Below are positions 23,196-31,221 of a stretch of DNA of 49,099 nt, piece after piece (the stretch's first letter is position 1; each line of letters begins with the position of its first letter). The notes beneath the pieces were generated by a model that saw only the letters and a list, made by a program, of their open reading frames with translations, was not told the origin of the DNA and ran no database searches. The position numbers and the translations under genes were made by a program. The stretch is taken from NCBI GenBank assembly GCA_964497615.1, contig CAZCEC010000048.1, positions 1 to 49,099 on the forward strand, written 5' to 3'. The stretch comes from CAZCEC01 sp964497615. Lineage in GTDB: Bacteria; Chloroflexota; Anaerolineae; Anaerolineales; UBA6663.

Positions 23196-23909
23196 ATGCT
23201 CTCCCTAGAACGCCAGAATCGTTATCGCGAACGCTACAAGCGGCAGCGCCCCGGCTGGCGGCCCAGCGGCGAAGTGTTCGAGGCGCTGGTGCGCAAACGG
23301 TTCGCGGCGGGGATGCGCGTGCTGGATGTGGGCTGCGGGCGCGGCGGCGTGATTGAGCTTTTGTGGCGCGAGGCCGGCCTGCCGGTGGGCGTGGACCCGG
23401 ACCTCGCCTCCCTCCGCGAGCACCGGGCCGAGATTCGGCGCGTCTGCGGCCTGGGCGAAGCCCTGCCTGTGGCAGACGGGCAATTCGATCTGGTGCTGGC
23501 GCTGTGGGTGTTGGAGCACGTGGCGCGGCCCGAACGCCTGCTGGCCGAGGTCCATCGGGCGCTGCGGCCGGGCGGGCGGTTCCTGTTCCTCACGCCCAAC
23601 GCCCGCCACCCCCTGCTGCTGTTCAACCGCTTTAGCTGGGCCTTCCCGGCGGTGCAGCGGGTGCTGGTGCCGCGCCTCTATGGCCGCGCCGAAGCCGACA
23701 CCTTTCAGGTGCGCTACCTGGCCAACACCCTGCCGCGCCTGCGGCAGTTGGCAGCGGGCGCAGGGTTTGTGGTGGACTCCCTGACAACTATCTCAGACCC
23801 GACTTACCTGGCGTTCAACGAGCCCATGTTTCGGCTGAGCACGCTGCTGGAGCGGCTGCTGCCGGCCAGCTTGCATGTGCATCTCATTGGGGATTGGCAG
23901 AAACCCTAG
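23196..23909 (+). CDS. Class I SAM-dependent methyltransferase
   Basis: 237 residues. Motif I VLDVGCGRGG (residues 42-51) binds S-adenosylmethionine, an acidic residue at the end of strand 2 is in VGVDPD, and FDLVLALWVLEHV and LRPGGRFLFLTPN complete the Rossmann-like core of the UbiE/Methyltransf_11 type. The C-terminal part (FNRFSWAFP, lipid-like hydrophobic stretches) is variable in the family, so the acceptor cannot be inferred. No regulatory link with the neighbours is evident. Confidence 0.85.
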   Translation: MLSLERQNRYRERYKRQRPGWRPSGEVFEALVRKRFAAGMRVLDVGCGRGGVIELLWREAGLPVGVDPDLASLREHRAEIRRVCGLGEALPVADGQFDLVLALWVLEHVARPERLLAEVHRALRPGGRFLFLTPNARHPLLLFNRFSWAFPAVQRVLVPRLYGRAEADTFQVRYLANTLPRLRQLAAGAGFVVDSLTTISDPTYLAFNEPMFRLSTLLERLLPASLHVHLIGDWQKP

Positions 23910-24037
23910 ACATTGGTATGCGGAACATGCCGATTACGCGGATTGGGCGGATAACGCAAGTTCTATGGTGTGTGGGAGTCGAATGGCCTATACTTTGCAT
24001 TGGATTCGGACTGTAAGCTGGGGCCTGATAAGCTAAC

Positions 24038-25843
24038 ATGGCGCGCCGACGGCGAAATCGCTCTCCCCTGAACCTGCTGACCGTGCTGCTGCTGCTCACC
24101 ATGGTCGGCCTGATTGGCATTATTGGCCTGGTGCTCGTCAATCCCAGCCTGATGCCAGACTTCTTGCTGCCCGGCGGCCCGGCGGACCTGGTGACCGTGA
24201 CGGCGCTGATCATCCCACCCACCGAAACCCAGGCCGTCACCTTCCCGACCCTGCCGCCAGAGTGGACGGCCACGTCCTCGCCGCCGCCCCAACTCCTGCC
24301 CTCGCTGACGCCGGACCGCTTCCCCACTGCCACGCGCGGCACCTCTGGCACCCCCGCCACCTCCCTGCCCAATCTCAACAGCACCGCCGAGGCCGGCCTG
24401 GACGGGCAGGTGTCGGCCGACGTGACCTTTCTGCGGGTGCGGGCGCTGGCCGGCACGGCCGGGGACGTGGTTGGCGGGCTGGATGCGCTCACCCCGGTGC
24501 AGATCATCGGGCGCACGGCCGCCAGCGACTGGCTGGAAATCATCGCCCCGGACGACACCGCCACGCCCGTGGGCGCGGAGTTGCGCGGCTGGGTGATGGC
24601 CCAGTTCGTGGACGTGTTCATCAACCTTCAAACGGTGCCCGTGACGGCCGGCGCGGTGCTGGATGCAACCGCCACCCCGGTCGATAACTTCGAGGCGCGG
24701 GTGAAGGAGGACGGCAACAACCTGCGCCTGCGCGCCACGCCGGGGACGGCCGGCTTCATCCAGTCGTTCCTGCCCGCCGGCATGATCCTGGATCTGGTGG
24801 GCCGCACCGCCGACAAGGTCTGGCTGCAGGTGGTTACTTCAGACAACCAGCGCGGCTGGGTGATGACACAATTCGTGGATGTCTTCATCAACCTGGACGC
24901 GCTGCCGGTGACGGGCACCGCCGTGGACGCGACCGCCGTGCCACCAGCCCAGCCCGCCTCCGGCGCGCCGGCCCCCGCACCGGCCACCCAGGTGGCCGCC
25001 GCCCCGCCTACCCAACCCGCCGCCACCCAACCGCCCGCCGCCACACCCACCCAGCCGCCGCCCAGCGGGGGCGCGCCGCCGCCCGGAGACCTGGTGTTTG
25101 GCATCAGCGACCATGCGCGGCAAATCTTCCAGGCCGGGCAGGCGCTGGGCAACCAGGCGAATGTGTTCGCCAAGGTGGGCGACAGCATCACCGTCTCGCC
25201 GCAGTTCCTGCTGCCCATCGGCTACGACCAGTATGACCTGCGCGGCTATGGCCACCTGGCCGAGGCGGTGAACTTCTTCCGCGGCGGCTGGGCCCGCAAC
25301 GGCAACCCCTTTGTGAACACCTCGCTGGCGGCCAAGGGCGGCTGGTCGTCGTTCTCGGTGCTGGCGCCGTCGCTGTCGGATAAGAGCTACTGCTACGCCA
25401 ACGAGTCGCCGCTCAAGTGCGAGTACCGGCTCACCAAGCCAGCCGTGGCCCTGATCATGCTGGGCACCAACGACGTGCTGGGCACCCACAATGACGCCTA
25501 CGTAGCCAACCTGCGCCGCATCGTCAGCGACAGCCTGGCGGTGAGCGTCCTGCCGGTGCTCAGCACCATCCCGCCCTTCCTGTGGACCGGCTACGAGGGC
25601 CGGGCGGACGAACTGAACAACCTGATCGTGGCGGTGGCCCAGGAGAACGACCTGCCGGTATGGAATTACTGGGCCGCGCTCCAGCCGCTGCCCAACCAGG
25701 GCATGGGGCCCGACGGGGTGCATCCCTCCTGGGCCCCCAACGCCGCCGACTTCACGCCCGAGAACTTGCAGTACGGCAGCACCGTCCGCAACCTGACGGC
25801 CCTGATGGTGCTGGATGCCCTCTGGCGGCAAGTGATGAATTAG
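24038..25843 (+). CDS. Membrane-anchored protein with two SH3b domains and an SGNH-hydrolase-like domain
   Basis: 601 residues. An N-terminal membrane helix (about residues 10-30) is followed by a Pro/Thr linker, then two SH3b domains (about 130-200 and 225-295). Each of these ends in the near-identical GWVMxQFVDVFINL. A second Pro/Ala/Thr linker follows (about 305-350). The C-terminal domain has SGNH-type blocks: VGDSITVS (block I), ALIMLGTNDV (block III) and DGVHPSW (block V). It is likely a surface esterase or deacylase tethered near the cell wall. A paralogue is at 28050-29228. A TATACT box lies at 23989-23994 upstream. Confidence 0.75.
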   Translation: MARRRRNRSPLNLLTVLLLLTMVGLIGIIGLVLVNPSLMPDFLLPGGPADLVTVTALIIPPTETQAVTFPTLPPEWTATSSPPPQLLPSLTPDRFPTATRGTSGTPATSLPNLNSTAEAGLDGQVSADVTFLRVRALAGTAGDVVGGLDALTPVQIIGRTAASDWLEIIAPDDTATPVGAELRGWVMAQFVDVFINLQTVPVTAGAVLDATATPVDNFEARVKEDGNNLRLRATPGTAGFIQSFLPAGMILDLVGRTADKVWLQVVTSDNQRGWVMTQFVDVFINLDALPVTGTAVDATAVPPAQPASGAPAPAPATQVAAAPPTQPAATQPPAATPTQPPPSGGAPPPGDLVFGISDHARQIFQAGQALGNQANVFAKVGDSITVSPQFLLPIGYDQYDLRGYGHLAEAVNFFRGGWARNGNPFVNTSLAAKGGWSSFSVLAPSLSDKSYCYANESPLKCEYRLTKPAVALIMLGTNDVLGTHNDAYVANLRRIVSDSLAVSVLPVLSTIPPFLWTGYEGRADELNNLIVAVAQENDLPVWNYWAALQPLPNQGMGPDGVHPSWAPNAADFTPENLQYGSTVRNLTALMVLDALWRQVMN

Positions 25844-25848
25844 GGGCT

Positions 25849-25879
25849 TGACTTCGAGTGCGCTCGAAGTGCTACACTC
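25849..25879 (+). promoter_or_regulatory. MerR-type operator-promoter with 19-bp spacer
   Basis: TTGACT (25849-25854) and TACACT (25874-25879) are 19 bp apart, the overlong spacing that MerR-family activators correct by DNA distortion. The spacer region contains the perfect palindrome ACTTCGAG-N4-CTCGAAGT (25852-25871). The ATG follows after only six bases, so the transcript is probably leaderless. Confidence 0.85.
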
Positions 25880-25885
25880 CAGCCA

Positions 25886-26326
25886 ATGAACCCGCGCACC
25901 TTCACCATCCGCGAGGCGGCCGAACGGATCGGCGTGAGCGCCCACACCCTGCGCTATTACGAGCGCATCGGCCTGCTGGCGCGCGTGGGGCGCGGCGCCA
26001 ATGGGCATCGCCGCTTCACCGGGCACGACCTGGGCCAGGCGCATCTGCTCAACTTATTGCGCCAGTCGGGCATGTCCATCCAGCAGATGCAGGCCTTCGT
26101 GCGGCTGGAACGGCAAGGCCAGGCCGGGGTGGCGGCGCAGTGCGCGCTGCTGGAAAGCCACCATGCGGCGCTGCAAGCCCGGATCGCAGGCCTCCAGCAG
26201 CACCTGGCGGCCCTGGAAGGCAAGATTGCCTACTATCGCGGGCTGACGGCTGAAAGCGTGCCCAAGGACCTGAGCCGCGCCGCGCCCGCGCCGCCCAACG
26301 GCCAACGCCGACCGCGGCGCCGCTAA
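25886..26326 (+). CDS. MerR-family transcriptional regulator
   Basis: 146 residues. The winged helix-turn-helix is at the N-terminus (FTIREAAERIGVSAHTLRYYERIGLL, then GHRRFTGHDL). A dimerisation coiled coil follows (about 85-125, ARIAGLQQHLAALEGKIAYYRGL). There is only one cysteine in the effector region (AAQCALLE), so a metal or iron-sulphur sensor is unlikely; the layout resembles the AdhR/YyaN type. It carries its own palindromic 19-bp-spacer operator, so it should be autoregulated. The aldo/keto reductase downstream on the same strand is the obvious second target, which would fit sensing of aldehydes or other electrophiles. Confidence 0.9.
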   Translation: MNPRTFTIREAAERIGVSAHTLRYYERIGLLARVGRGANGHRRFTGHDLGQAHLLNLLRQSGMSIQQMQAFVRLERQGQAGVAAQCALLESHHAALQARIAGLQQHLAALEGKIAYYRGLTAESVPKDLSRAAPAPPNGQRRPRRR

Positions 26327-26444
26327 ACCCCACACTCAATCGGACATCGCGCTGTTGGCTCTGGCAGCCGGAATTCGCACTCCGGCGCGCTGCTCTGCGC
26401 CTGCGCCAGGCCGGCAGCCACCCATACCGACAAGGAGACGGATC

Positions 26445-27449
26445 ATGGAGTATCGAATGTTGGGCCGCACGGGCGTACAGGTGAGCGTGTTGGGCTTGGG
26501 CACGGAGAACTTTGGGCCGCGCACCATGGAGGCCGACGCGTTTGACATCGTGGATGCGGCGCTGGCTCAGGGCGTTAACCTGATCGATAGCGCCAACTTC
26601 TACGGCACGGAGGACCCCGCCGACTACTCAGCCCGGCGCGGGCAGAGCGAAGAGATTCTGGGCCGGGCGCTTAAGCGCCAGGGCAAACGGCAGCAGGTCG
26701 TGCTGGCCACCAAGGGGCGCGGTCCGATGTGGCCGGGGCCGAATGGAGAGAGCGTCTCCCGCCTGCACCTCATGCGGGCCGCGGAGGACAGCCTGCGCCG
26801 CCTGCAGACCGACTGGATTGACCTGTATCAGGTACATTGGCCGGATGAGGTGGTGCCGATTGACGAAACCCTGCGCGCCCTCGACGATCTGGTGCGCAGT
26901 GGCAAGGTGCGCTATATCGGCACCAGCAACTTTGCCGCGTGGCAGATCGTGGAAGGGCTGTGGACGTCGGACCGGCTGGGGCTGAACCGGTTTGTGAGCG
27001 AGCAGATGCTGTATAACGTGGTACAGCGCCGCAATGAGCGCGATCTGTTCCCCCTGGCGCCGCGCCACGGCGTGGGACTGCTGGTGTGGTCGCCCCTGTT
27101 CGCGGGCTTCCTGACCGGCAAGTATCGCCGGGGGCAGCCGCTGCCGGCCGGGTCGCGGCTGGCCGACGACGCCAGCGAGCGCAACTGGCCGCGCCGTTAC
27201 CTGGGCGAGTCCGCCTACGACTGCCTGGAAGGGCTGGAAGCCATCGCCGCCGGGAAGGGCTGCACGGTAAGCCAGTTCGCCATGGCCTGGGTGCTCAGCC
27301 AGCCGCCGGTGACCAGCGCCCTGATGGGGCCGCGCACCCTGGCGCAACTGGACGACTATCTGGGCACGCTGAAGGTGGAGATCACGGACGACGACCAACG
27401 GCGGGTGAACGAACTGGTGAAGCCCAGGGGCACGGCGCTCGCGCTATAA
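26445..27449 (+). CDS. Aldo/keto reductase
   Basis: 334 residues, NADPH-dependent oxidoreductase with a TIM barrel. The catalytic tetrad is visible: Asp48 and Tyr53 (LIDSANFYG), Lys90 (VLATKG), His131 (YQVHWPDE). The cofactor region near the end has SALMGPRTLAQLDDYL. AAGGAG 11 bases upstream supports ATG 26445 rather than the in-frame 26355. It follows the MerR gene by 118 bases, and this spacer contains no gene. Substrates of the family range from aldehydes to sugars and cannot be fixed here. Confidence 0.92.
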   Translation: MEYRMLGRTGVQVSVLGLGTENFGPRTMEADAFDIVDAALAQGVNLIDSANFYGTEDPADYSARRGQSEEILGRALKRQGKRQQVVLATKGRGPMWPGPNGESVSRLHLMRAAEDSLRRLQTDWIDLYQVHWPDEVVPIDETLRALDDLVRSGKVRYIGTSNFAAWQIVEGLWTSDRLGLNRFVSEQMLYNVVQRRNERDLFPLAPRHGVGLLVWSPLFAGFLTGKYRRGQPLPAGSRLADDASERNWPRRYLGESAYDCLEGLEAIAAGKGCTVSQFAMAWVLSQPPVTSALMGPRTLAQLDDYLGTLKVEITDDDQRRVNELVKPRGTALAL

Positions 27450-27483
27450 CCCATGCAGCCGAAAATCAGGTAAGATTCACCCC

Positions 27484-28053
27484 ATGCGCCGAGCATGGGG
27501 TGTCCTTCTTGTCGGGCTAATGCTGACCGCGTGCAGCGGGGCAGCCACGCCCACCCCGCCGCCCGCGCCGACCTTGACCGTGGCCGTGCCCACCCGCGAG
27601 CCGCCGACCGCCACCGTCACGGCCATCCCTGCGACTAGCACACCCGCGCCCACGGCCGCCGTGGCCGCCACCGCCACCGCGCCTAGCGCCACCCAGGGCC
27701 AGCCCACGGATATCCCCCCCGCTGCCACGCCCACGCCCGACCCGGCGGTGGAGATCATCTACCGCTACCTGGAGGCGCGGGCCGCCGCGGACGTGGAACT
27801 GACCACGGAACTCTCTTGCCCGGCGTGGAAGTCGCAGGCCGTCACCGAGGCCATCTCATTCCGCTCGATGAACGCCGAGTTGCAGGACGTAAGCTGCGAG
27901 GCCACCGGCGCGTCCGACGGCTTTAGCCTGGTGGCCTGCCAGGGCACGATGTTGACCACCTACGGCCCCGACACGCGCGAGTGGGACCTCTCCAACCAGA
28001 TTTACCGCGCCGCGCCCGAAGCAGGCGCCTGGAAGATGTGCGGGTATCAATGA
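27484..28053 (+). CDS. Lipoprotein of unknown function
   Basis: 189 residues with lipobox LTAC (Cys18), a Thr/Pro/Ala linker to about residue 80, and a compact C-terminal domain (PAVEIIYRYLEARAAADVELTTELSCPAW...WKMCGYQ) with four cysteines, not recognised. TAAGAT (27471-27476) lies seven bases before the ATG, suggesting a leaderless transcript. The stop overlaps the next start (ATGA at 28050-28053), so it is translationally coupled to the SGNH-like protein. Confidence 0.7.
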   Translation: MRRAWGVLLVGLMLTACSGAATPTPPPAPTLTVAVPTREPPTATVTAIPATSTPAPTAAVAATATAPSATQGQPTDIPPAATPTPDPAVEIIYRYLEARAAADVELTTELSCPAWKSQAVTEAISFRSMNAELQDVSCEATGASDGFSLVACQGTMLTTYGPDTREWDLSNQIYRAAPEAGAWKMCGYQ

Positions 28054-29228
28054 CGATGACAAGGATAATGGCGATGACGACTTTGTCCACCCTGGGCCGC
28101 GCCCGCTGGGCGGGCCTCCTGGCTGTGTTCCTGGCGCTGCTGGCCCTGCCGCGCGGGTTGGCGGAAGCCCAATCTACCGGCGTGACCTTTACCCTCACCC
28201 TGCCCAGCGCCTTCGCGCGGGCCGTGCCCGCGTACGGCAGCCAGCGCGCTGCCTCCCTGTTCCAGGGGCAGACCTACGGCGTGAACGCCCGCACCGCCGA
28301 CTCCACCTGGGTGCGGCTGGACTACGCCGGGGTCAGCCAGGCGTGGATCCCAGTCTCATTTGGGACGGTGGCAGGCAGCCTGAGCGTCGTGCCAATTGCC
28401 AGCGCCGGGGCCGTTGCACCGCCGGTGGGCACACCCGTCCCGACCCCGCTGCCAGGGCAAACGGCCGTGCCCGCCACCGCCGGGCCGCCGCCGGTCGGCG
28501 TCTATCAGCCGGTGGGGCTGCCCGTCATCCCCGGTGTCAGCCAGACGGCGCGCGACATCTATCTGCGCGGCCTGCAATTGGGCAACAACCCGCGCGCCTT
28601 CTCCAAGGTAGGCGACTGCCAGTCGGTGACGCCCTACTTCCTGGCCTCGTTCGACTACGGCAACTACACCCTGGGGCCCTACGCGGGCTTGCAGGGGACG
28701 ATTGACCAGTTCGACGGCTCGTGGGCGCGGGAGAGCATCGCCACCAACCGCGGTTTCAACGTCGCCACCGTGTTCGTGCCCCTGTGGGCCGACCCAACGC
28801 GCTGCCAGCGCAACGAGAGCCCGCTGGCGTGCGAGTTCCGCCTTAACCGGCCCAGCCTCGCCATCATTACCATGGAGACCTGGTGGGGGGGCGACCCGAG
28901 CGGCTACGAGAGCTACCTGCGCCGTATCATTGAGTATTCAATCGCGCGCGGCACCGTGCCCATCGTCGGCACCAAGGCCGACAACATCGAGGGCAACGGC
29001 AGCCTCAACGGCGTCATCGTCAAGCTGGCGCAGGAGTACGACATCCCGTTGTGGAACTTTTGGGCCGCCGTTCAGCCGCTGCCAGACCGCGGCCTGCATC
29101 CCGACGGCTTCCACCTGACCTGGGAGCGCAACTACTACGACCAACCCGGCGTGCTCGACAAGTCCTGGCCGGTACGCAACCTGACGGCGCTCCAGGCGAT
29201 TGAGGCGGTGTGGCGCGGCGTGCAGTAG
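28050..29228 (+). CDS. Secreted SH3-like/SGNH-like paralogue, probably catalytically altered
   Basis: 392 residues with a signal peptide ending near AEAQS (about residue 40), an SH3-like domain (about 50-110; VNARTADSTWVRLDYAGVSQAWIP) and a Pro/Thr linker. A C-terminal domain matches that of 24038-25843 (NNPRAFSKVGD, CQRNESPLACEFRLNRPSLAII, NFWAAVQPLPDRGLHPDGFHL). In block I the paralogue's VGDS is VGDC here, and its GTND is replaced by METWWGG. The SGNH catalytic residues are therefore not conserved and it may be a binding protein. It starts in an ATGA overlap with the lipoprotein gene. Confidence 0.7.
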   Translation: MTMTRIMAMTTLSTLGRARWAGLLAVFLALLALPRGLAEAQSTGVTFTLTLPSAFARAVPAYGSQRAASLFQGQTYGVNARTADSTWVRLDYAGVSQAWIPVSFGTVAGSLSVVPIASAGAVAPPVGTPVPTPLPGQTAVPATAGPPPVGVYQPVGLPVIPGVSQTARDIYLRGLQLGNNPRAFSKVGDCQSVTPYFLASFDYGNYTLGPYAGLQGTIDQFDGSWARESIATNRGFNVATVFVPLWADPTRCQRNESPLACEFRLNRPSLAIITMETWWGGDPSGYESYLRRIIEYSIARGTVPIVGTKADNIEGNGSLNGVIVKLAQEYDIPLWNFWAAVQPLPDRGLHPDGFHLTWERNYYDQPGVLDKSWPVRNLTALQAIEAVWRGVQ

Positions 29229-29289
29229 CGGCGCTTCTCGGCGCACGACGACCAACAACGGGCGTCCGGCGGCCGCAGGCGGCGAGGGT

Positions 29290-29338
29290 GAAAGATGAAG
29301 GACGGCGAACGACCGTAGTCCGGCCCTTTATGGGCCGG
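29290..29338. repeat. Heptad remnant followed by a 7-bp hairpin
   Basis: GAAAGATGAAGGACGGCG and ACGACC (29290-29314) resemble the GACGAAG repeats. CCGGCCC (29320-29326) then pairs with GGGCCGG (29332-29338) around TTTAT. No gene is visible in the spacer 29229-29457. Confidence 0.4.
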
Positions 29339-29379
29339 GGAGCGGCATGCGGGCGACGGATAGCCGATTGAACGTCTTT

Positions 29380-29406
29380 CTCCGCGGGCTCCGCGCACTC
29401 AGCGGC
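29380..29406. repeat. 9-bp tandem repeat (CTCCGCGGG type)
   Basis: Three consecutive units: CTCCGCGGG, CTCCGCGCA, CTCAGCGGC. Confidence 0.5.
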
Positions 29407-29457
29407 GAGTGATTGCCAGAGGGCAGAAGGGGCCCGCGCAGCCGATAGCGAGGCAGC

Positions 29458-29730
29458 ATGAAGAGTTGTCCGAAGTGCAGTTCAACCGATATCATCCCCG
29501 ACCTGACCGTGTTCGCACCGGGGCAGAATGCCGGCGGCGAGCCGGTGCACGTGGCGCTGGTGGAGCCGCCGCCCGCGAAGAAGCCCTTCGTGTGGATGCC
29601 CAAGACCGCGCTCTCCACCTTCACCGCGGCCGTGTGCGGCAACTGCGGCTATACCGAGTTCTCGGCGTCCAACCACGCGGCGCTGCTGGCTGCGCGCCGG
29701 CAGGGGTACGCCAGCCGCCAGCCGCTCTAG
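29458..29730 (+). CDS. Zinc-ribbon protein
   Basis: 90 residues with CPKC (residues 4-7) and CGNC (about 61-64), the two knuckles of a zinc ribbon, separated by a Pro-rich loop (VEPPPAKKPFVW). The C-terminal GYTEFSASNHAALLAA is predicted helical. Proteins of this layout are common and uncharacterised. A weak GAGG lies upstream of the ATG. Confidence 0.7.
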   Translation: MKSCPKCSSTDIIPDLTVFAPGQNAGGEPVHVALVEPPPAKKPFVWMPKTALSTFTAAVCGNCGYTEFSASNHAALLAARRQGYASRQPL

Positions 29731-29838
29731 CCCGCCGCGCGCCCAACTCATCGGGCCTCGGCCCGCATGGCGCGTCAGCCACAGGGTCACGTCGTCATGA
29801 ATGTGGGTCGTCGCAACAGACGATTTTGCGGTCTGCGT

Positions 29839-29844
29839 TACAAT
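29839..29844 (+). promoter_or_regulatory. -10 box TACAAT before the aminotransferase gene
   Basis: TACAAT is followed by seven bases and then ATG 29852, again a leaderless spacing. No good -35 box is seen. Confidence 0.5.
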
Positions 29845-29851
29845 GCCCCGC

Positions 29852-30970
29852 ATGACCACTCCCACCTATCCAGAACTCAATCCCTCGCCCCGCCTCCTGC
29901 TTGGCCCCGGCCCCAGCAGCGTGCACCCGCGCGTGCTGCGGGCGATGAGCACGCCCCTGCTCGGCTATCTCGACCCCGAGTTCCTGGCAATGCTGGACGA
30001 GACGCAGACCCTGCTCCGCTACGTCTTCCAGACCGAGAACGCGTTGACCCTGCCGGTCTCGGGCACCGGCATGTCGGGCATGGAGGCGCAGCTTGCCAAC
30101 CTGCTCGCGCCCGGCGATAAGCTCCTCGTGTGCGCCGCCGGCTTCTTCGGCAACCGGCTGGAAGAAGTCGCGCGCCGCCACGGGGCCGACGTGGTCAAGG
30201 TGGACAAGCCCTGGGGTCAGGTGTTCGCGCCGGACGAAGTGGAAGCGGCGCTCAAGCAGCACCAACCCAAGATCGTCGCCCTGGTGCACGCGGAAACCTC
30301 CACCGGCGCGCTCCAGCCCCTCGAAGGGCTGGGCGACATCGCCCACCGCCACGGCGCCCTGCTGCTGGTGGATGCCGTCACTTCGCTGGGCGGCGCGCCG
30401 CTGAAGACAGATGCCTGGGGCATTGACGCCGTCTATTCCGGCACGCAGAAGTGCCTGGGCTGCCCGCCGGGCCTCGCCCCGGTGACGGTCAGCGACCGGG
30501 CGCGCGAGGCGATCCGCGCGCGGGCGGACAAGCCCTCCAGTTGGTACTTCGACCTGGAACTGCTGGCGAAGTATTGGGGACCGGAGCGCATGTACCACCA
30601 CACCGTCTCTGGTACCCTGGTCTACGCCCTGCGCGAGGGACTGCGGCTGGTGGCCGAGGAGGGGTTGGAGGCGCGTTGGGCGCGCCACGCCGCCAATGCC
30701 GATTACTTCTGCGAAGGACTGGCCGAGCTCGACCTCGTGCCCTTCGTGCCGCCCGCCCACCGCCTGCCCACCCTCATCACCGTGCGCGTGCCCGGCGGCG
30801 TGGACGAGGCCCAGGTGCGGTCGCGCCTGCGCGCGGACTACGGCATCGAGATCGGCGCTGGGCTGGGACCGCTCAAGGGCCAGGTGTGGCGCGTGGGGCT
30901 CATGGGCTTCTCGTCGCGGCGCGAGAACATCACCCTGCTGCTCGGCGCCCTGCGCGAGATCCTCAAGTAG
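29852..30970 (+). CDS. Class V aminotransferase (alanine-glyoxylate / serine-pyruvate type)
   Basis: 372 residues, pyridoxal-phosphate enzyme. The N-terminus LLLGPGPSSVHPRVL and the lysine that binds the cofactor, Lys200 in YSGTQKCLGCPPGLAPV, identify the alanine-glyoxylate aminotransferase family. VLLVDAVTSLGG supplies the Asp that contacts the pyridine nitrogen. It transfers amino groups among alanine, serine, glyoxylate or pyruvate; the exact pair is not deducible. Start ATG 29852 is chosen over in-frame 29801 because the family begins a few residues before LLLGPGP. A strong terminator follows at 31047. Confidence 0.93.
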   Translation: MTTPTYPELNPSPRLLLGPGPSSVHPRVLRAMSTPLLGYLDPEFLAMLDETQTLLRYVFQTENALTLPVSGTGMSGMEAQLANLLAPGDKLLVCAAGFFGNRLEEVARRHGADVVKVDKPWGQVFAPDEVEAALKQHQPKIVALVHAETSTGALQPLEGLGDIAHRHGALLLVDAVTSLGGAPLKTDAWGIDAVYSGTQKCLGCPPGLAPVTVSDRAREAIRARADKPSSWYFDLELLAKYWGPERMYHHTVSGTLVYALREGLRLVAEEGLEARWARHAANADYFCEGLAELDLVPFVPPAHRLPTLITVRVPGGVDEAQVRSRLRADYGIEIGAGLGPLKGQVWRVGLMGFSSRRENITLLLGALREILK

Positions 30971-30974
30971 CGGC

Positions 30975-30995
30975 GACCGACGAAGGACGAAAGGC
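30975..30995. repeat. Three degenerate 7-bp units after the aminotransferase gene
   Basis: GACCGAC, GAAGGAC, GAAAGGC, starting 4 bases after the stop codon. Confidence 0.5.
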
Positions 30996-31046
30996 AGCCG
31001 AGGGTGGGAACTGCCCGACCATCGGCAACCGGCAGAAATCGGAGAC

Positions 31047-31078
31047 ACGGGATCAAGCGCAGCGCTTGATCCCGTTTC
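31047..31078 (+). terminator. Intrinsic terminator of the aminotransferase gene
   Basis: ACGGGATCAAGCG (31047-31059) pairs perfectly with CGCTTGATCCCGT (31063-31075), with loop CAG, followed by TTCTTTC. A 13-bp stem with a T-rich tail. Confidence 0.9.
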
Positions 31079-31112
31079 TTTCATCCCGCGATTGATTTGT
31101 ACCTGACGCCGG

Positions 31113-31212
31113 CTTTCCTTCGTCGGTCGTCCGTCGTCGCCGCCCCCCTCCGTCCTCCGTCCTCCGTCATCCGTCCTTCGTCCTTCGTCTTTCGTCGTCC
31201 GTCGTCCGTCGT
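31113..31212. repeat. 7-bp tandem repeat array, longest in the window
   Basis: Nine in-phase units from 31150 to 31212 (CCGTCCT, CCGTCCT, CCGTCAT, CCGTCCT, TCGTCCT, TCGTCTT, TCGTCGT, CCGTCGT, CCGTCGT). Three further units (TCGTCGG, TCGTCCG, TCGTCGC) precede them. It lies between two converging genes, ending 9 bases before the 3' end of the cupredoxin gene. Confidence 0.85.
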
Positions 31213-31221
31213 CGCGTATCG

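Noticed and set aside
31113..31212. Heptad array as a CRISPR array
   Set aside because: The unit is 7 bp, strictly tandem, with no unique spacers between copies.
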